A DNA stretch of 64,000 bases from Pyricularia pennisetigena (lineage: Eukaryota; Ascomycota; Sordariomycetes; Magnaporthales; Pyriculariaceae): NCBI RefSeq assembly GCF_004337985.1, contig NC_043742.1, forward strand, positions 1,288,176 to 1,352,175, given 5' to 3'. Shown piece by piece: positions 1 to 14,074 of the stretch (its first letter is position 1; each line of letters opens with the position of its first letter). The position numbers and the translations under genes are program-made. A model generated the notes under the pieces. It was given only the letters and a program-made list of their open reading frames with translations, was not told the DNA's origin and did no database searches.

Positions 1-800
1 ATACTTATAAAATAGCCCTTTAAAATACCTTATATACCCATATCGAATTGCATCGATATTTTTTTAATACCGCACTTTTCCAGGCAGCTTTCGACCCCAA
101 AAACAATGCTATTGGGAATCGTTTTACGCACAATTTCGAAATTTTCGCCAAAAATCGATTGCCCGAACGCGGCGGCGATTAGGTCGTCCGTAAACGCGAT
201 CGTTTATTCGACCATTTGGCCGGCGCCGGGATCTTCGTTGGAAAAAATAATTACGAAAACGGTATCGGAATAATTAGGGTTAAATTGCGTATAAACCGAA
301 TTTTAATAAAAAGGCGTTATTTGGTAAATTCCAATTTCGTTTTTAATAACGCGGGGCTTTTTTTCGCCGTTTATAATTCCGTTTTCGGGCATTATTTTAA
401 TAATTAACCGTTTTTCCACGACCAATTGCAATTTTGCCGATCGGGGGTGGGTATAAAAGGTGTTAGAACTATAAACTATTTCCGGGTTAAAAAATAGGTC
501 GGACCGGGTCGTTCCATTGGTGGGGGAACGAAATTAAAAAACAAATTTACGTTTTACACGACCAACGGTTATCCCAAAACCCGTCCCGACCAAAACTGGA
601 AAAATTTTGCGGTTTGCGATTATAAATATACCGTTATCGCCGGCGCCTTCCTGGGTTTAGTTAAAATTAAATATAAATTGAAAAACGTCCGGAAAAAAAA
701 TAAACCGGTCCGCGGCGTTTTGGAATTTATTAGCAAATACGAGTAAATAAAAATAAACGCGAATCCCAAATCCTTTATAAAGCAAAACATTTGCTTTAAT
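1..800 (-). pseudogene. RmlC-like cupin (germin/spherulin type), RIP-mutated, runs off window start
   Basis: Read on the minus strand, one frame from about 800 down to base 1 gives a coherent cupin. Visible pieces in order are VFQFIFNFN, NGIFIIANRKIFPVLVGTG, PTNGTTRSDLFFNPEI, FYTHPRSAKLQLVVE, IGIYQITPFY, VYTQFNPNYSDTVF, SNEDPGAGQMVE and TIAFTDDLIAAAFGQSI. These match the layout of fungal secreted cupins: the PHxHPRAxE metal motif, a QxNP motif in cupin box 2 and a DPGxGQ tail. Only one His of the HxH pair is left. Stops fall at expected Gln codons (for example MVE-stop-TIAFTDD). Such proteins are small metal-binding beta-barrel proteins, often secreted; the substrate cannot be told. The 3' end lies outside the window and the start is uncertain. 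Confidence 0.72.
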
Positions 801-3800
801 GCGAAAAAAAATTATTACGTTAAATTAAGGTCCTGCTTTGTTTTTTTTTCGCGATTATTAAGGTTTTGGGAAAACGTGACCAAAGGCGGAACCGATTAAA
901 GCGTGCAGCGGGTTACCAAAATCGAAATTGCGTTTCCATTAAACGCCGAATATTCCGTCGGTTTTGGGGACGTTTAAGCCGAAGCTAATATCGCAAAAAT
1001 AGAAAGAAAATTGGGGATTATAAAAGCCGAAATATAACGTATAGCGAATAATAAACCAAAATAAATAAAGAAATTAGAAAAATAGGAATTTTAAATTAAT
1101 GCAAAAACCGGTAGTAAATAGCGTGTAAAAGAATGGGATGCGTTGGTATATAAAAGAAAAAACGCATATTACCCCTATTATTCCACCTATTTGGGAATTT
1201 TTTTTTTTATATTCGAGTTTTACTGTGCAGTTTTTGGATTTCGACCTGCGAATTTTTAAAAGGTAATCGCGGTCCATTACCGGTCCGCGGGCCAATTTCG
1301 GGACCGGATCCCTTTCGGGACTGGTTTTTTTTTGGTTATTTTTAAATCGATTTAGCTTTAATATTATGGTATAAATTTTACCCCGTTATATTTAATATAA
1401 TTATTACGTATTAATTCGTTTTTTTTGTTTTTTAAACGTACCGTGGTTAGCTTTGGCCTTTTGTTTTAAAAATTCCAAAACCCGAAATCATTTTAAACTG
1501 TTTTATTAGATAAACGTTCGTAAATTTTTAATTATAATAATTGGGCTGTCGCCCTTACAATTAATATTTTATACGCGGGGTTTGCATTGGCGCAATTTCA
1601 GCTAATTAAGGTCCAAATTTGGGCTATTTCCCCAAACCGGGCTGCCATTATTGCGTTTAAAGGATTATTTAACGAATTTAAAGTTAAACGTACATTACGT
1701 TCCTATCGTATCGGGAACATATATTTACAACCCGTAAAATTCAAATTTAATATAATAAACATTCCAGCCCGAATTAAATGTTTTTTCGTATTACCAAACC
1801 AAATCGGCCCGATTTAAACCGGTTAAAGGATTCCGGAAAAATTATACCTAACGCAATATGGACCAAAATATATCGCAATTTTATTAATGTAAATGTGTTA
1901 AATAAAACTGGAATGGTATATAAAGTTTTCCTTAATTTCGTCGCCGTGTTTGGAAAGTTTTTTCGACTTTAAATCGCCGAATTTGCACGTTAAATTAACG
2001 AGGTACGTCGACGGCGAAAAAGCTATAAAATTCCCGTCGATGGATAACGTATTAAAGCAGGCGGGTCCGGTAGGATAATGGACCGGACAAATAACGTAAA
2101 TAATATTTTACAGCATTTTTTAATTGGGGAACCGAGGTTGGGGGCCAGGTATTTGTTTATAAAAAAAAATATAAACAAAATTATCGACCTCCCGTTAATA
2201 ATGCAAAAAAAGGAAAAAGTTGCTCCTAATCCCAAAAAAACAAAAAAAACGATTATGAAAAAAAAAAACGCGAGCAACATTTCTCGTTTTTTGGCATAAC
2301 CAGCAATAACCATTTTAAAAGGAAAATACGCCGATAAAATAAACGAAAAACTGCTAATAAAACCAATTTTTAAAAAGGAAAAAACAAATTGTATCCGATT
2401 TTATCCCGGTGCGCAAATTAAAACGTTGCCCAGGGAAATAAATATAAAATACGGAAAAAAAAATGCGTACGTAGGACGTAAAAATTACAATAAATAAAAA
2501 GATGACGGTTATCGTTAATATAAATGGGAAAAGGTTTTTATAAAAAAGGATTTTTATAAGGAACGTATAAATAGTAAATATAAGTTTATCGCGTATAGTT
2601 TTTTTCGGGAGCGGAACCGGGATCGAAATGGAATCCGGCCGAGTACGGAACGGCGTTTAACCAGTTTTAAAAATTATTATAATTTCGGAAAAACCGATAA
2701 TAAATATACGTTTCCAAAACACGAAATAAAAATGTTCGTTACAGGCCGGACCACCGATTATAAAATACAAATTATTGTAAAATATAAGGATTTTGGTAAA
2801 TATGTGAAAAAATAGTTGCAATTAAAATAATAAATTAAATATTATTGTATATTATATAATAATATAGTTAAACCCCTTTTTTGGTCGGTTTACTGCATAT
2901 ATTCGAACGCAATTAAATAATAAAATTAACCCGTTCCGTTAATATATTTTTGCCCACGGGTTTTAGGTGTTATGGTTTGCGAGGTGGAGGATTCGCGGTG
3001 CACCGATTTTCCGTATAAAATAAAAATGTCGGTACTGGGACCGGATAAACGCGAACCGTGGTAGGTGCTCCGAACCGACCACGGCGAGGGGTACGTTATT
3101 AAATTGCGTATATTTAATACCCGAACATAAACGCCGTTTTGGGATACCCCTAATACGGTTATAGCGGATTATTCGTCCGGGCCAGCGATATAATGGATAT
3201 CGTTGGTATTCAAAACGAGGGAAAAAAACAGTTTCGTAGCAGGTTAAACGTTATATATTTTTTCCGATTTAATACCTGGTTCGGATTTTTTTTAATATTA
3301 TAATTTACTTGGTTTTCGTCCATTTTTTCTGGCCAGCCTCGCTTTTCGGAACGGGTTTTGGATAAATACTTAACCAAAATTAGGCAGTTTAACAACTTAT
3401 AACGAAAATATTAAATACGCAGCTATTTGTATAAAACTTTTTAGTAACGATTTTATATTATTGGCAAATTTAAACTGGTAAAAGCAGCGCAAAAGGGAAA
3501 TAAAAATGGGGGATAATAATCCGTTTAAATATTACTGTATTTAATCGCCTGGAAAACCAATATATTAGGACCCGTAATAGAAACGGCCATCCAATTAAAA
3601 ATAAATTAATTTATATAATAATAGCATTAATTATATTCCTGTATTTTACCATAATATTATTCCATATTAAGGTACCAGTTTTATTAACCCCATTTTTTTT
3701 ATCCAAATTTTTTTTTTATTATTTTACTATTATTTTCGAAACGCAATAGTATTTTATTTTTCCCAATAAAATTATGTTGGCGATATTACCAGTGGAAAAA

Positions 3801-4280
3801 GGTGAGGGTTTTTTTTAAATTGGTAATTTCGCGATCGATTTTTTTGCGCTGGATTGTAACCTCCGGGTTTTTACAAATAATTTAATCGATTTGTTTTTCA
3901 GTGAAAGCGGCGACGAAATTGGAATTGAAAACCGTAAAAAGTGCTTGCCCAAAAATATTTAGGAATTAGCGTGCGAGTAGGCGAATTATATTTTCGATAA
4001 AACGTATCGAGGTAATTTTATAATAATTGTTATATTACGGAAAACGATTTAAATTTAGATTATTATATATTAAAAAATCGCGGCCCAAATAATAATATAA
4101 CGGCCGCCCAAAAGCGGGCGTTAAAAAACAGTTTTTTTTTACAGGCCCCCTGGTCCGAAATAAAATATTTTTATAAAGCTGGAATACACGAATTGAGGAT
4201 AAAAGTATTTAACCTTTTTTTTTATTATATTAACCTATTTTGGTATAATATAAGGAATAAAATTACCCCCCAATTTTATA
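801..4280. other. RIP-mutated sequence, no assignable gene
   Basis: Dense TAA/TAG in all frames. Short open patches exist on the plus strand, for example FPKHEIKMFVTGRTTDYK near 2,710-2,770 and CTDFPYKIKMSVLGPDKRE near 3,000-3,060. Antisense frames are equally open in places, so I cannot choose a strand. The GTPase part of the dynamin remnant that follows may lie in the last 400-500 bases, but I could not trace its G motifs. Confidence 0.5.
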
Positions 4281-4289
4281 ATTTCAAGT

Positions 4290-5185
4290 TTTTTCGAATA
4301 AGTTTGGGTAATTTACGGTCGCGGCGTTAATATTTTTTCGCCTTTACCGAAATTTTCCAAAAAATTGCAAATAATTATATATTGGAATTTAAAAAGTTTT
4401 GAAATTAATTGAAGGAATATTTCGGTAGGTTGGATAACCAGTTCGCTAAAGCCATTATTTATGAAAACCGAATCGATTATAATAAAAGTTAAAATGTTTT
4501 CGGAGCTAAAAAGGAATTATATTATACGGTAACCAGTTTAAGGTTTTTTTCCAAACTATTAGGCGGTAATAAAAACTTTAAAAACAATCGGCCAACCTTT
4601 AGCTCCATTTGTTAGGCCGGAACGATTTTACATACCATTTTTCCTATTATAAATCAGTTTTTAAACAAATAAACGAACCCTCGGCATATTAAAAATCTGC
4701 TTAATTTAGCGAAAAATTATAAAAATATTATAAAAACGAGGTTTAATTTTGGTAATATTAACCCGAATATATTAAAATATATTAAAACGGTTTGCACCAA
4801 TTAACATGGAGCGGATATCGAAACCTTTAATCGTTTAATTATTAAAGTCTTTTAAAAAAAGTTAAAAAATTGGGAAATGTTGGTTTTAATATATATTAAA
4901 ATTTATATTATCGCGGTATAGGGTTTTATCGAAACTGTTATAATCGAGGTTTATCCCACGACGATCCGTAATAAATTGCAGGATTATTTAACCAAAAAAA
5001 TTAAAACGTGCTACCAAAAAGCCGAAAAAATAATTAAATTTTTTATTAAACGCGAGCGCACTGCCTTTATTTACCGTATTAATCCTGAATTATATATTGG
5101 TTTTCGCGCCAGGGTTAAAAAAACGTTTAACAGGGACGGCAATAATTTAACCGAAAATGCAAAAATACGTTTTAATAAAATATAA
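4290..5185 (+). pseudogene. Dynamin-like GTPase, C-terminal stalk region, RIP-mutated
   Basis: A single plus-strand frame, ignoring stops at Gln codons, reads through LGNLRSRRQYFF, FTEIFQKIANNYI, YFGRLDNQFAKAIIYENRID, INPNILKYIKTV, ADIETFNRLIIKVFQKKL, NWEMLVL and VIIEVYPTTIRNKLQDYL, ending near FNRDGNNLTENAKIRFNKI. The order of an LGxxRS block, a DNQFAKAI block, then (E)xxTFNxxxxxxVFxxxxxxWE followed by a Cys/Tyr-Pro helix matches fungal dynamin-related proteins of the Mx-like class (stalk and GTPase effector region). Dynamins are membrane-remodelling GTPases. The N-terminal GTPase domain was not recognised upstream, so this is a partial call based on family memory. Confidence 0.6.
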
Positions 5186-7700
5186 TTTATAATTATATTT
5201 ATTTAAAATAAAAGAAAATTGGGCCAATATTTAGAAAAATCCACGGCGTGTTTAACAACTAATAGTATTTTTCTACGTATGTTTTTCGATGGCAAAATCT
5301 GGTTTAGTAAAAATTTTTATTATTTTAACGCCTTTTTCGTCGGCCTTTTTCGCGAAACTGAAAATTTCCTGGGTAATTAAAAGGAAATTCGCAGGAACGA
5401 TAACCAGGATATTAGTTAAAATTGTTAACGTTTATTATAATTAAAAGGGCTGCTATTTTTTTTTATATTGTTTTCGGACCTTTTATATAATTTGTAACCA
5501 TATTACGCACCAAAATAATATCGCTTATAATTATTACACCTTAATTGCAAAAGGAGTTAATTTCGTCCAACCAATATATTAGGGTTAAAATAGTTTATTT
5601 TACCACAAATGTTTTTATAAAAAAGACCTGGTATATTAATTATTACCATATTTTCGCCCTGCAAATCGCTAATTATATGTTATTTACGTGCGTAAAATTA
5701 ATATTATACCTACTTTTGGGCCTTATATTTTTATATTTAACGTATATTCGCTAAATGCAAAACGTGAATTTGTTTGACCAATTCCGAAAGCCCTGTTAGT
5801 ATTGTCAAAAATTTCGGCCATTTTTTCGCTGTCGAAGTCCGCGTTTATTAAACGGGCAAATTTTTATAAATTGGCCACCTCGTTGGAAAACGCATTCGTA
5901 TTAGCAGTTGCAATTGTTTTAACTTTTTTCACACCCTGTTTACAGCAGATTATTTCCGTAGGATAACGATTGAAAAATGTGGTACTGCGAGGCAAAATAA
6001 TACCGGTAAAACCCTTAACGATTTAATTTTTCCCAGAATTTTGCCCGCTAATAATAACGATTTATAGGCAGGTAATTAGCAATAATAATAACAAAACGCC
6101 ATCGAAGTTAAGCAAATTAATAAGGAAATAAAAAAAACAGTAAATATAAAACATAATACCTAAGGGAAAAATATTTAAATTCCAATCAATTTTCAAACTT
6201 GGTAATTTAATCCCGGGTTATAACAGGAAAAATCGTTAACCTTTGTGGCGTCCGCGTCGGCTTTATCATATATTTTATTTTCCATAATTTTACTATCGAA
6301 ATTTGGAATACAATAGTTTTAAATATAATTTAATAATAAATTCGCCGCTAAATCGACATTTTTTACGGACATTATATTTAGAATATTGGGACGCCCAAAG
6401 GGCCCCAAACTAAAATTCGGGAAATAAAAACCTGGGAATCGAAAAGGGCGAAATTGGGCCCGATACCGATCGGGTTTTTGGTTGCGCCTATTCCGGGTGC
6501 GTAAAACTTAAAAGGCCCAAAATTAGGAATTGGTGATTGCGTTACGGATTTAAATAATCCTTAACCCTCGTCTAACTATACCGATATCGGCTTAGGATTA
6601 CAATATAACCACACGGGAAATTCGAAAGCAATTTTTTGAACGATTTTCCTATTATTAAATTTGCTCGCATTTAAAATAAGCCAAAATTAAATATTTAATT
6701 GCCAGGGTAAGCTTTGGTTTAATTAAACGTTTTTAACCGTGGTATGGTTTTACAATTAATTTCCCCCAATAAAAGAATATTTACAGTAAAAACCATAAAA
6801 TAGTTGATATAAAAACACCTACTTTATTGCAAAAAAACATTAATGCCAAATTTACCTATTTTCGGACCAGGCCCTTTTTTGGTACTTAAACATATCGGCC
6901 GTGGACCAGTTTCCTATTTTCCGCCCGGCGACCTGAACCGACGCAAACTATAAAAAAGCATATTTTTATTTTAATACAAAAATAGCAATAATAATCCAGA
7001 AGTTAGACCATAACCGTTCGTTATTCCCAAATTCCAGCAAATATATTTACCATTTTTTTTACGGTTTTTTAATGTATTTGTTACGTTAAAATAAAAAGGC
7101 TCAATCTGAACCGCACTGGCGATCGCTGCAATTTAAAGCGTAAATATGGACCTGCTAATCGATACGCGCACGAGGTCGTATATAACCACGGAAAACCAAA
7201 ATATATCCAATAGTAGCTCGGGTTATCCAAAAGCCCCACTTGGTAACACCACGACAAAATCGAATATCGATTTACAAAATTAGAAACCTTAAACTAAAAG
7301 GATAAAAATTATTATCGGAATTCGCAACCTTTACCCCAATTAAATGTGAAATAATTTTAATTTGTCGAGCCGGTTTTTGAAATATTTGGGTTCTATAGCT
7401 TAATGCGATTGGTTTACGGGAATAGAAAATTTAAATTTTAATTGTAAAAGTAATAAATGGTTAGTTTTTGTTTTTGGGTTGGTATATAAATTAATCCACG
7501 TTCCGGTTTGGGATTAATTTCCACTGCAAATGTATGGAAATTGCATAATTTCATAAAACGCTGTTATAGCAAAATAACCAATATATAATATTGTTGTACC
7601 TATATTTTATTTTGCAAACGGGTTACCTGCATTATTTCCATTATTTGCATTTATCGTATTATACTTCCTCCTATTATCCCATTTTCCCATTACGAAAAAA
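5186..7700. other. RIP-mutated sequence, no assignable gene
   Basis: No frame stays coherent for more than about 70 codons. A hydrophobic open patch at 5545-5754 on the plus strand has no recognisable family and no counterpart elsewhere in the window. The base composition has the same TpA-rich, CpA-poor character as the flanks. Confidence 0.5.
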
Positions 7701-7709
7701 AAATGCTAA

Positions 7710-8380
7710 ACGTATAATCCATTTTAAATTGCTTTTGCGGTAATAGCGCGTTTTCGTTGCGTAATTAACAAATTTCCGCCTTTTAATGATCACATTTTGG
7801 GGGTTGCAATATTTATTCCAAATTGTTTAACCTGTTTATACATCGCGATTAGTTTTTTTTTTAATATAGCAATTTCGACGTTTTTATTTTTAATTTTTTA
7901 ATAATACCATTCCTTAACCGCGGCGTTTTCGTCCTCGTTTTCCTTAAATTTAAACCCGAATACCGCTTTTAGTGTTTCGTTCGTCGAAATGCAATCCTAT
8001 AATTAAGTGTTGGTATCCGAAGCAGCGGAAAGCTTCGATTCGAGCTTTTAATTTTAATCCCATAGCATTTTGTAGCTTTTAAAAAGGTTATTATAGCTTT
8101 AAAATATTTTGTTATATTCCCGGTGGGAAGTTTCGATTAAATGGATTGCATTCCACAAATAACGGTTAATTGCGTTATACGTATTTTAACCGAATTAGCG
8201 ACGAAAATAAAAAATCGTTAATGTGCGTACCGTTTGTCCGTTGGTTTCCAGCCTGGGATTTTGCGAACCGGTTATAAAAACATTTGGTATATTATATTTT
8301 ATCCGGATTGGCGGTATTACGCACAACGGGCTTTTAAACCTTAGGCTAATACCTTATTTGCTCGTTGGCACGTTAAATAT
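7710..8380 (-). pseudogene. Unrecognised coiled-coil protein remnant
   Basis: One minus-strand frame is interrupted mainly by TAA/TAG. It reads VPTSK, then ISLRFKSPLCVIPPIRIKYN, PNVFITGSQNPRLETNGQTV, AINRYLWNAIHLIETSHREY, a Gln/Leu/Lys-rich stretch ending KLSAASDTNT, then FGFKFKENEDENAAVKEWYY and VEIAILKKKLIAMYKQVKQF. Charged heptad-like spacing in the second half suggests a coiled coil. I do not recognise the family. Antisense frames are much less coherent here, which supports the strand choice. Confidence 0.45.
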
Positions 8381-8949
8381 AAGTATTTTGTAATTAATAA
8401 AAGGTTTCGGCTAAAATTAACTGATTTTATAAAAAAATTCGATTTTGGTAAGCCAATTATGTAATGAAAGCTCGGTTTAAATTATACCGGGAGGGGTTAA
8501 GTATATCTTTTATCGCTGTTTGGTTTTTAATTTTTTCGAAATTTTAATACCAGTTTTATTTTCGTTAACCTCCCAAAAGCTGTCCGGTATATGGGCCAAT
8601 TCTTGGGTTCCGTCGTTTGGTTTTGTTTTTTATTTATCCGTCCCTGTTTCCGATTGCAAAAAATTCTTTTTATTTTATTTAATTCTTTTTTTACCTATAG
8701 TAAATCTGTTTTCCCGCCAGCAGTTTAGCTTCAAATTTTTATTTTACTTTGCTAAAATGGATTTGTGTTTTTTATAAATAAAAGCTTTCCCAGATTCCGC
8801 GGCCTTATATTATAAATTAACAGTTTATTATCCTAATAATCTATTTAGAAACTCCCTTTTTTTATGTAAAATATTTTCAATTACCCATTGGTTAATTATT
8901 AACTATTTAAAAAAGAAAAAAAAACCAATTATTTCCAAAAATATTTACC

Positions 8950-9350
8950 AGCCCGGTTTTAACGTTTGGCCTTATACCCGGATCCTAAGGTTTGGGATTT
9001 TAGGAAAATACCCCAATCGCGCTATTTTTTCGGATAAATCGAACGCGGATTCCCGTAAATAATCCGAAATCCTTTTTCGAATAGGTATTTTCCGTTGGTT
9101 TCGACCTGGTTTTTACACCTTTTTTTTGTACAATATATTAAACATATCCTCGATATCGTTTAGTTTATAAATTTTCGATTTTATTAAAGCGTTTTAAAAA
9201 CGGAGTGTTAAATTTATCCATATACCGGTCGGCGAATATAGCAAACCTTTTCCGCGATTTTTCCGTCGCAATTATATCTTTCCGACTCGAAAACGATAAA
9301 TTCGTCCTTATTTGGGTATTTTATATAAAAAACCAGTTCGACCCCGGACA
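8950..9350 (-). pseudogene. Unrecognised gene remnant with a frameshift
   Basis: The minus strand reads ELVFYIKYPNKDEFIVFESE and YNCDGKIAEKVCYIRRPVYG in one frame. After a small frame change it continues KSKIYKLNDIEDMFNILYKK and ISDYLRESAFDLSEKIARLG, ending PNLRIRVQGQTLKPGW. The patches read like ordinary protein but match no family I know. It may be part of the same gene as the coiled-coil remnant downstream (7710-8380), since both are on the minus strand about 570 bases apart. Confidence 0.35.
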
Positions 9351-11589
9351 GTTTTCCGTATTTGTAACATTTGTTTAACAATTTTTTAAAGTTTCGATTA
9401 ATTTTTTTCTGGTGTCGCTGTTTGCCTTATTTTCGAAAATTTATTATATATTTCCGAAGGGATTAAAGGTTCGAATATAAATATAAAATAAAAGGGATAT
9501 TTTAATAATTGCGACAAAATAAACCCTAAATACAGGATTTGTCCAAATCCGGGCCGGTAAATTAAATACCAACGGTATAACGTTAAAATTCCGGTTATAT
9601 GTATAGGAGGGAAATGGCCCTATATTTAAATGGGGATCCAGGCCCAGAATTTGGGCACCTTACCGGTACAAATTATTGGTGGGGCCAAATTAGGCATACC
9701 GACGAGTACGACGTAATTATTACAATTATCGGGACACAATTGAAATTAGGTTTACGAATTAGTGATAAAATCCAAATATATAACGTAATAAATTTTAATT
9801 ATATATTAATACCAGTTTACCGGTTATAATTCTGCTCGGCTAATTTTCGTGTCGACATTTGGTTAAAGGATACAAATTAACAATTCCTAAAAAAGTCCAA
9901 AATTGTAAAAAGAAAAACTGATAATAATTGACAAATTCGGATAGAAAAATAAAAACAGAAAATTAAGGCCAATATAGAACCGTCCTACAAATCCATAATT
10001 TATTTATATAACTCCTTTAACGCCTTCACTTATACCTTTACCTACGCTGCCCATTTTTCCAAATTACCGATTTTGTCGTCTATTTCCTTTTAAAACTTTT
10101 TTAACTAAGTTTCTCTCCTATATAATTACGTTAATAATATATTTTATACTATCCATTAACAAAATCACAAATATTTACTCGTTATTAAATACCTTTAACT
10201 GTTTTATATATTCCTATAACCGTCGAAAAAATAGCTGCTCACAATGCTGCTTATTGTACTATTTACAACGCTGCTTATAATGCTGTTGCACAACCTGTTT
10301 CACAACCTGTACCAAGCCTTTTGCACTTTTAACGGCCGTATTATCTTTTACCGTCGTGCGCGGACTATTTTCCGACGAAAAATAATTTGGTACCGGTTGC
10401 GAAATTTTGTTATAATTACAAATTACTGTTTAAAAACCGTCGCTAAAAATAAAATTAGGAAATTCGACGTTTAAATATACCTGGGTTAACGGTAAAGTTT
10501 AAAAATCCGACAAATTTGCAAAATTTTCTAAGTCGAAACTGTGGAATTAAATTCCAAAATTAAATTGTAATTAATCGAAAAACATATTATCGGATTAGTT
10601 TTGGCTGCTAACAATTTACGAAAAAATGGTACGAAAATCTTTACGTTAATTTATTTTTGGGCGATTATTTATTTGAAAGCTAATTTACAAACCGTCGGGG
10701 AAACGAATGCAGGTTTAATTAAACCGCGCGTTAAATTTAAATTCGTTAACGTTTTTAACCGCCACCCACGCCCCGCTAATAAATATAAACCTTGCATTAA
10801 TTCCATTTTTATTAAAAATGTGGTTTTATTAATATAATTTCTCATTATATACCGAATAAAAGAAAACGCCACCGTGCTGTAACGAATAAGGAATAGTTGA
10901 CGGTTTTATCGTTACCAACAGCCCGAATTTAAACCCAACCTCCCGTTCGGACCTTTTTTGGCCCGGATGGCGTCCTTTTAATACCCCAAAACGATAATAG
11001 TTTTTTTTCCGTAGCAACCCGTTCCTCGATATATTATTGGATTACCAATTGAAGCTTTTTAACAATTTTCTGGGTTTAACCTACAAATTCTATAATATAA
11101 TACCATTATTTTTAATAAATTGTTATTTTGCGTTCCAATTCGGCATTTTCCAAATGGATTACGCGGAGCGTATATATTTCGTTCATTTTTTCGTAATCCT
11201 TTACCCGCTGGATTAAAACCTTTATCGAATAATTTTCCATATTTTATAACGGATATAATTTTTGTTATACCATTTTTTACCAGTTAATAAAAATTGGGGC
11301 GGGGCAGTTGCGGTTTTAAGGTTTTATAAAATTAAAATGGATAAAAATGTGGTATTTAAACTAAATTTAGGATTTTAGGCCACATTTGCTCGGGTTTATT
11401 ATATACGGGTTTCGAATCAATTTTTTTTTTTTTCTTTTTGCTGCTTTCCCTCCTTTTATATATTTTAAAACGTAAGGCCTACGGAAAAATAACCCCAAAA
11501 GGGATAATATTTGCATATTGGGTTACAATTAGCAAATAAAAATTAATAATACCAAAACATTAATTTTATTATATAAACACGCAAAATTT
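9351..11589. other. RIP-mutated sequence, nothing assignable
   Basis: Several short open frames occur on both strands (for example 9599-9829 and 10601-10837 on plus, 10829-11017 on minus), but none is longer than 78 codons or recognisable, and several overlap each other antisense. I see no repeats or RNA genes here. Confidence 0.5.
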
Positions 11590-13865
11590 AATTTCAGGTT
11601 TTCAAAATTAAACGCCCGTTATTACGTTATAGCCTCAAACCGAGGATTATATTGCTAAAATATTTTATCCAACCTTTTATCGTTAATTTGTTCTTTTAAC
11701 CAAGCATCCCCGCGATAAAACCGGCCTGGCCTATAGTCCTTTTTCGATTGGAATATGCCCCGAATATTATCCATAAAATTACGGCATTATATTTCCTTTT
11801 TTGCGTTATCCTAATATATTTTAAATTTGGCCAACGTTTGGCCTAACGGCATATTGCAATCCTTTTGCAATTCCGATATACGACCACCGCTTTGAACGAA
11901 AAACGTATATATCCGCCCGCGCGCCGGGTAATTCCGAATAAAAACGAAAATATTATATAGGTTAAAAAATATCGGTTCGTATTCGGGGATAACCTAATAC
12001 GAAACGGAGTTAAAATAAAAACTGGCCATTTCGCGAAAAATAGCGGTTTACGTCCAATACATTAATGGGTTTTCCTGCAACGCCGTCGACGAAATTTCGG
12101 CAAACATTTTTAAATTTACGGCCAAAATATCCGATACCGGTAACAGTTTTAATTGAATAAACGATTTTTTATTTTATAAAAAATTATCGGTAACCAATTC
12201 GACCAATTCCGGGCCCAAATATCGGCGCAAAAATTCGGTAATTTTTTTCGCCGACAATAGGCTGGTAATATTGAAAAAACATACCGGGTTTTTTTAATAA
12301 AATTAAAAATAAAACCGGAAAAAAACCGTAATTACGCGGGGTAAACCACGGGCGTTTGCAAACGCTTTTTTTACGACGTATAACTGAAGCTGCGTTTTAT
12401 CGAAAAAAGTAAAACATTATATTACCGACGGTGGTTCGTTAATTAGGCGTAACCGTATGCGGGTAACGACGTTTATTATAACCGCCGCCCCGCCACGTAT
12501 AACGTACAACAAATCGGGCTAATTTTGCTAATTTATTTCGACGATAAACCCGTCCCCCAGGGCGATTCGTCCACTAACCACGGATTGGTATCCTAAACCG
12601 TAGGGCCGGTTTGAAACAGTATCCCAACCGGCCGTTAGGAAATAATTACCGGTACCGATTCCGAAACAATTCCCGTAAAATAAAATTTTGCGGTTAATGG
12701 TAAAAATATTAATAATTTGCCCCAAAATACATTTTGGTTCCAAAACCAACGTATTATTTTTTTTTATTTATTACCTATATATTTTACCCAGGTTTAGCAC
12801 TATTCCTGGGCACGAACCTCTATTAAAATATCCGTGGTTTCCGCTTTTAATTAAAACCGCGATTTTTTTGTACAGGTCGAAATTTTTAAAAAATATTAGG
12901 GTTTACGAAATTCCATATTTACTTTTTGGCGAAATTACAAATTTCGGGATAATAATTCCGCGGTTATATATTACCGTTTCGGCGGGTGTTAAACGCCCAT
13001 CCGTTTCGCAAAATTCGATTTTTTTTATTTCGAAATTTTTAAAAAAAAACTTTATATTTTCCGGAACGGTGCTATTATATAAAATGGAATACAGCGACCG
13101 GTTAATAAAATAATCCAAATTGGGAATCCCGAATCGCAACCAAAACACGCGTCCAAACTAATTATCGATTTAACGACGTAAATTTGTTTTAGGTAAAAAT
13201 GGGGCGGTATCCGAATTATCGCCAAAATTAGGGGCGATCGCGCGTTTGTAAAATTGGAAAATATTTATAATAAAAATAAAGGCGAAAAAGGGCGATAGGA
13301 AAAAGGAAAATGGAAGAACGCTGTTTGAAATAAACAACTTTTAAGCCGTTTTTTTTTTGCAAATACGAAGTATAATAATTTAATAATTTAATAAGCAGTT
13401 TATAAGTTTGTACGATGTTTGATATTACCAGTTTTAGTATGTCCGATATGCAATTGTAATTTTTTAATACTATTAAAATTTTTAGCACATTTTACAAAAA
13501 ATTAACAAACGCAATTATTCCCAATCCTTGTTCGGATTCCACAATTAAATATTTACTACGTTAAATCCAAATGCTACCCTACCGACCGCCTTATCGCCAA
13601 CGTGCTTTAACCTGAAACGCAATATATAAAAAAAGGCCTAAAAACGGGCTAGATTTGCAGCCAATCCGCGGATTTGGACCTGTAAAATAATTTTTAACGT
13701 TTTCCAAAAGTTAATTTATCCCAAAATTGTCCCAAAATTTGGCCTTAAAATTAATGGATCCGGCCCCGCCCTGCCCTGTAATTAAACCAAATTAGCAGTT
13801 AGCATTTTAGCGGTTTTAACCTTTAGCGTTTGAAGCTGTTTTTTTTCCTTTATATTTTCCACCAT
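11590..13865 (-). pseudogene. Large unrecognised gene remnant at outer part of left inverted-repeat arm
   Basis: From an ATG at 13865 one minus-strand frame runs to about 11590 (roughly 750 codons). Its stops are mainly TAA/TAG at plausible Gln positions. Landmarks in order: LQGRAGPDPLILGPNFGTIL, FGFNVVNIWLWNPNKDWE, FWLRFGIPNLDYFINRSLYS, IEFCETDGRLTPAETV, FYGNCFGIGTGNYFLTAG, LSAKKITEFLRRYLGPELVE, ALQENPLMYWT, RGRIYTFFVQSGGRISELQK and YRPGRFYRGDAWLKEQIND. The same frame is open in the right arm (62843-64000), so two independently mutated copies support it. I do not recognise a domain. The CFGIGTGNYFLTAG stretch faintly resembles the catalytic-His region of trypsin-like proteases, but there is not enough to call it. 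Confidence 0.5.
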
Positions 13866-14074
13866 ATTTTAAAAAAAAAAAGAAAGTTTATTAAAGGGTT
13901 TGGACGGAAATAACAGGATTATAATATATTTACATAAATTTTACGTATATCGGTATAAATATTAATTTTAACCGTAGTAAAACTTTCCTGCGACGGGCGG
14001 TTAACGATTACCAATATAACCAAAAATAAAATAATATATTAATATACCAAATAATAACAAACGCCAAATAATCC

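Noticed and set aside
540..1200. Open plus-strand frame (FTFYTTNGYPKTRPDQNW...)
   Set aside because: It is antisense to the cupin remnant, whose minus-strand reading matches known motifs. This showed that antisense frames can look coherent in RIP-mutated DNA.
12528..12749. CFGIGTGNYFLTAG as a trypsin-like protease active-site region
   Set aside because: The catalytic His is not present (TAGW instead of TAGH) and no Asp or GxSG partner was found in the same frame.
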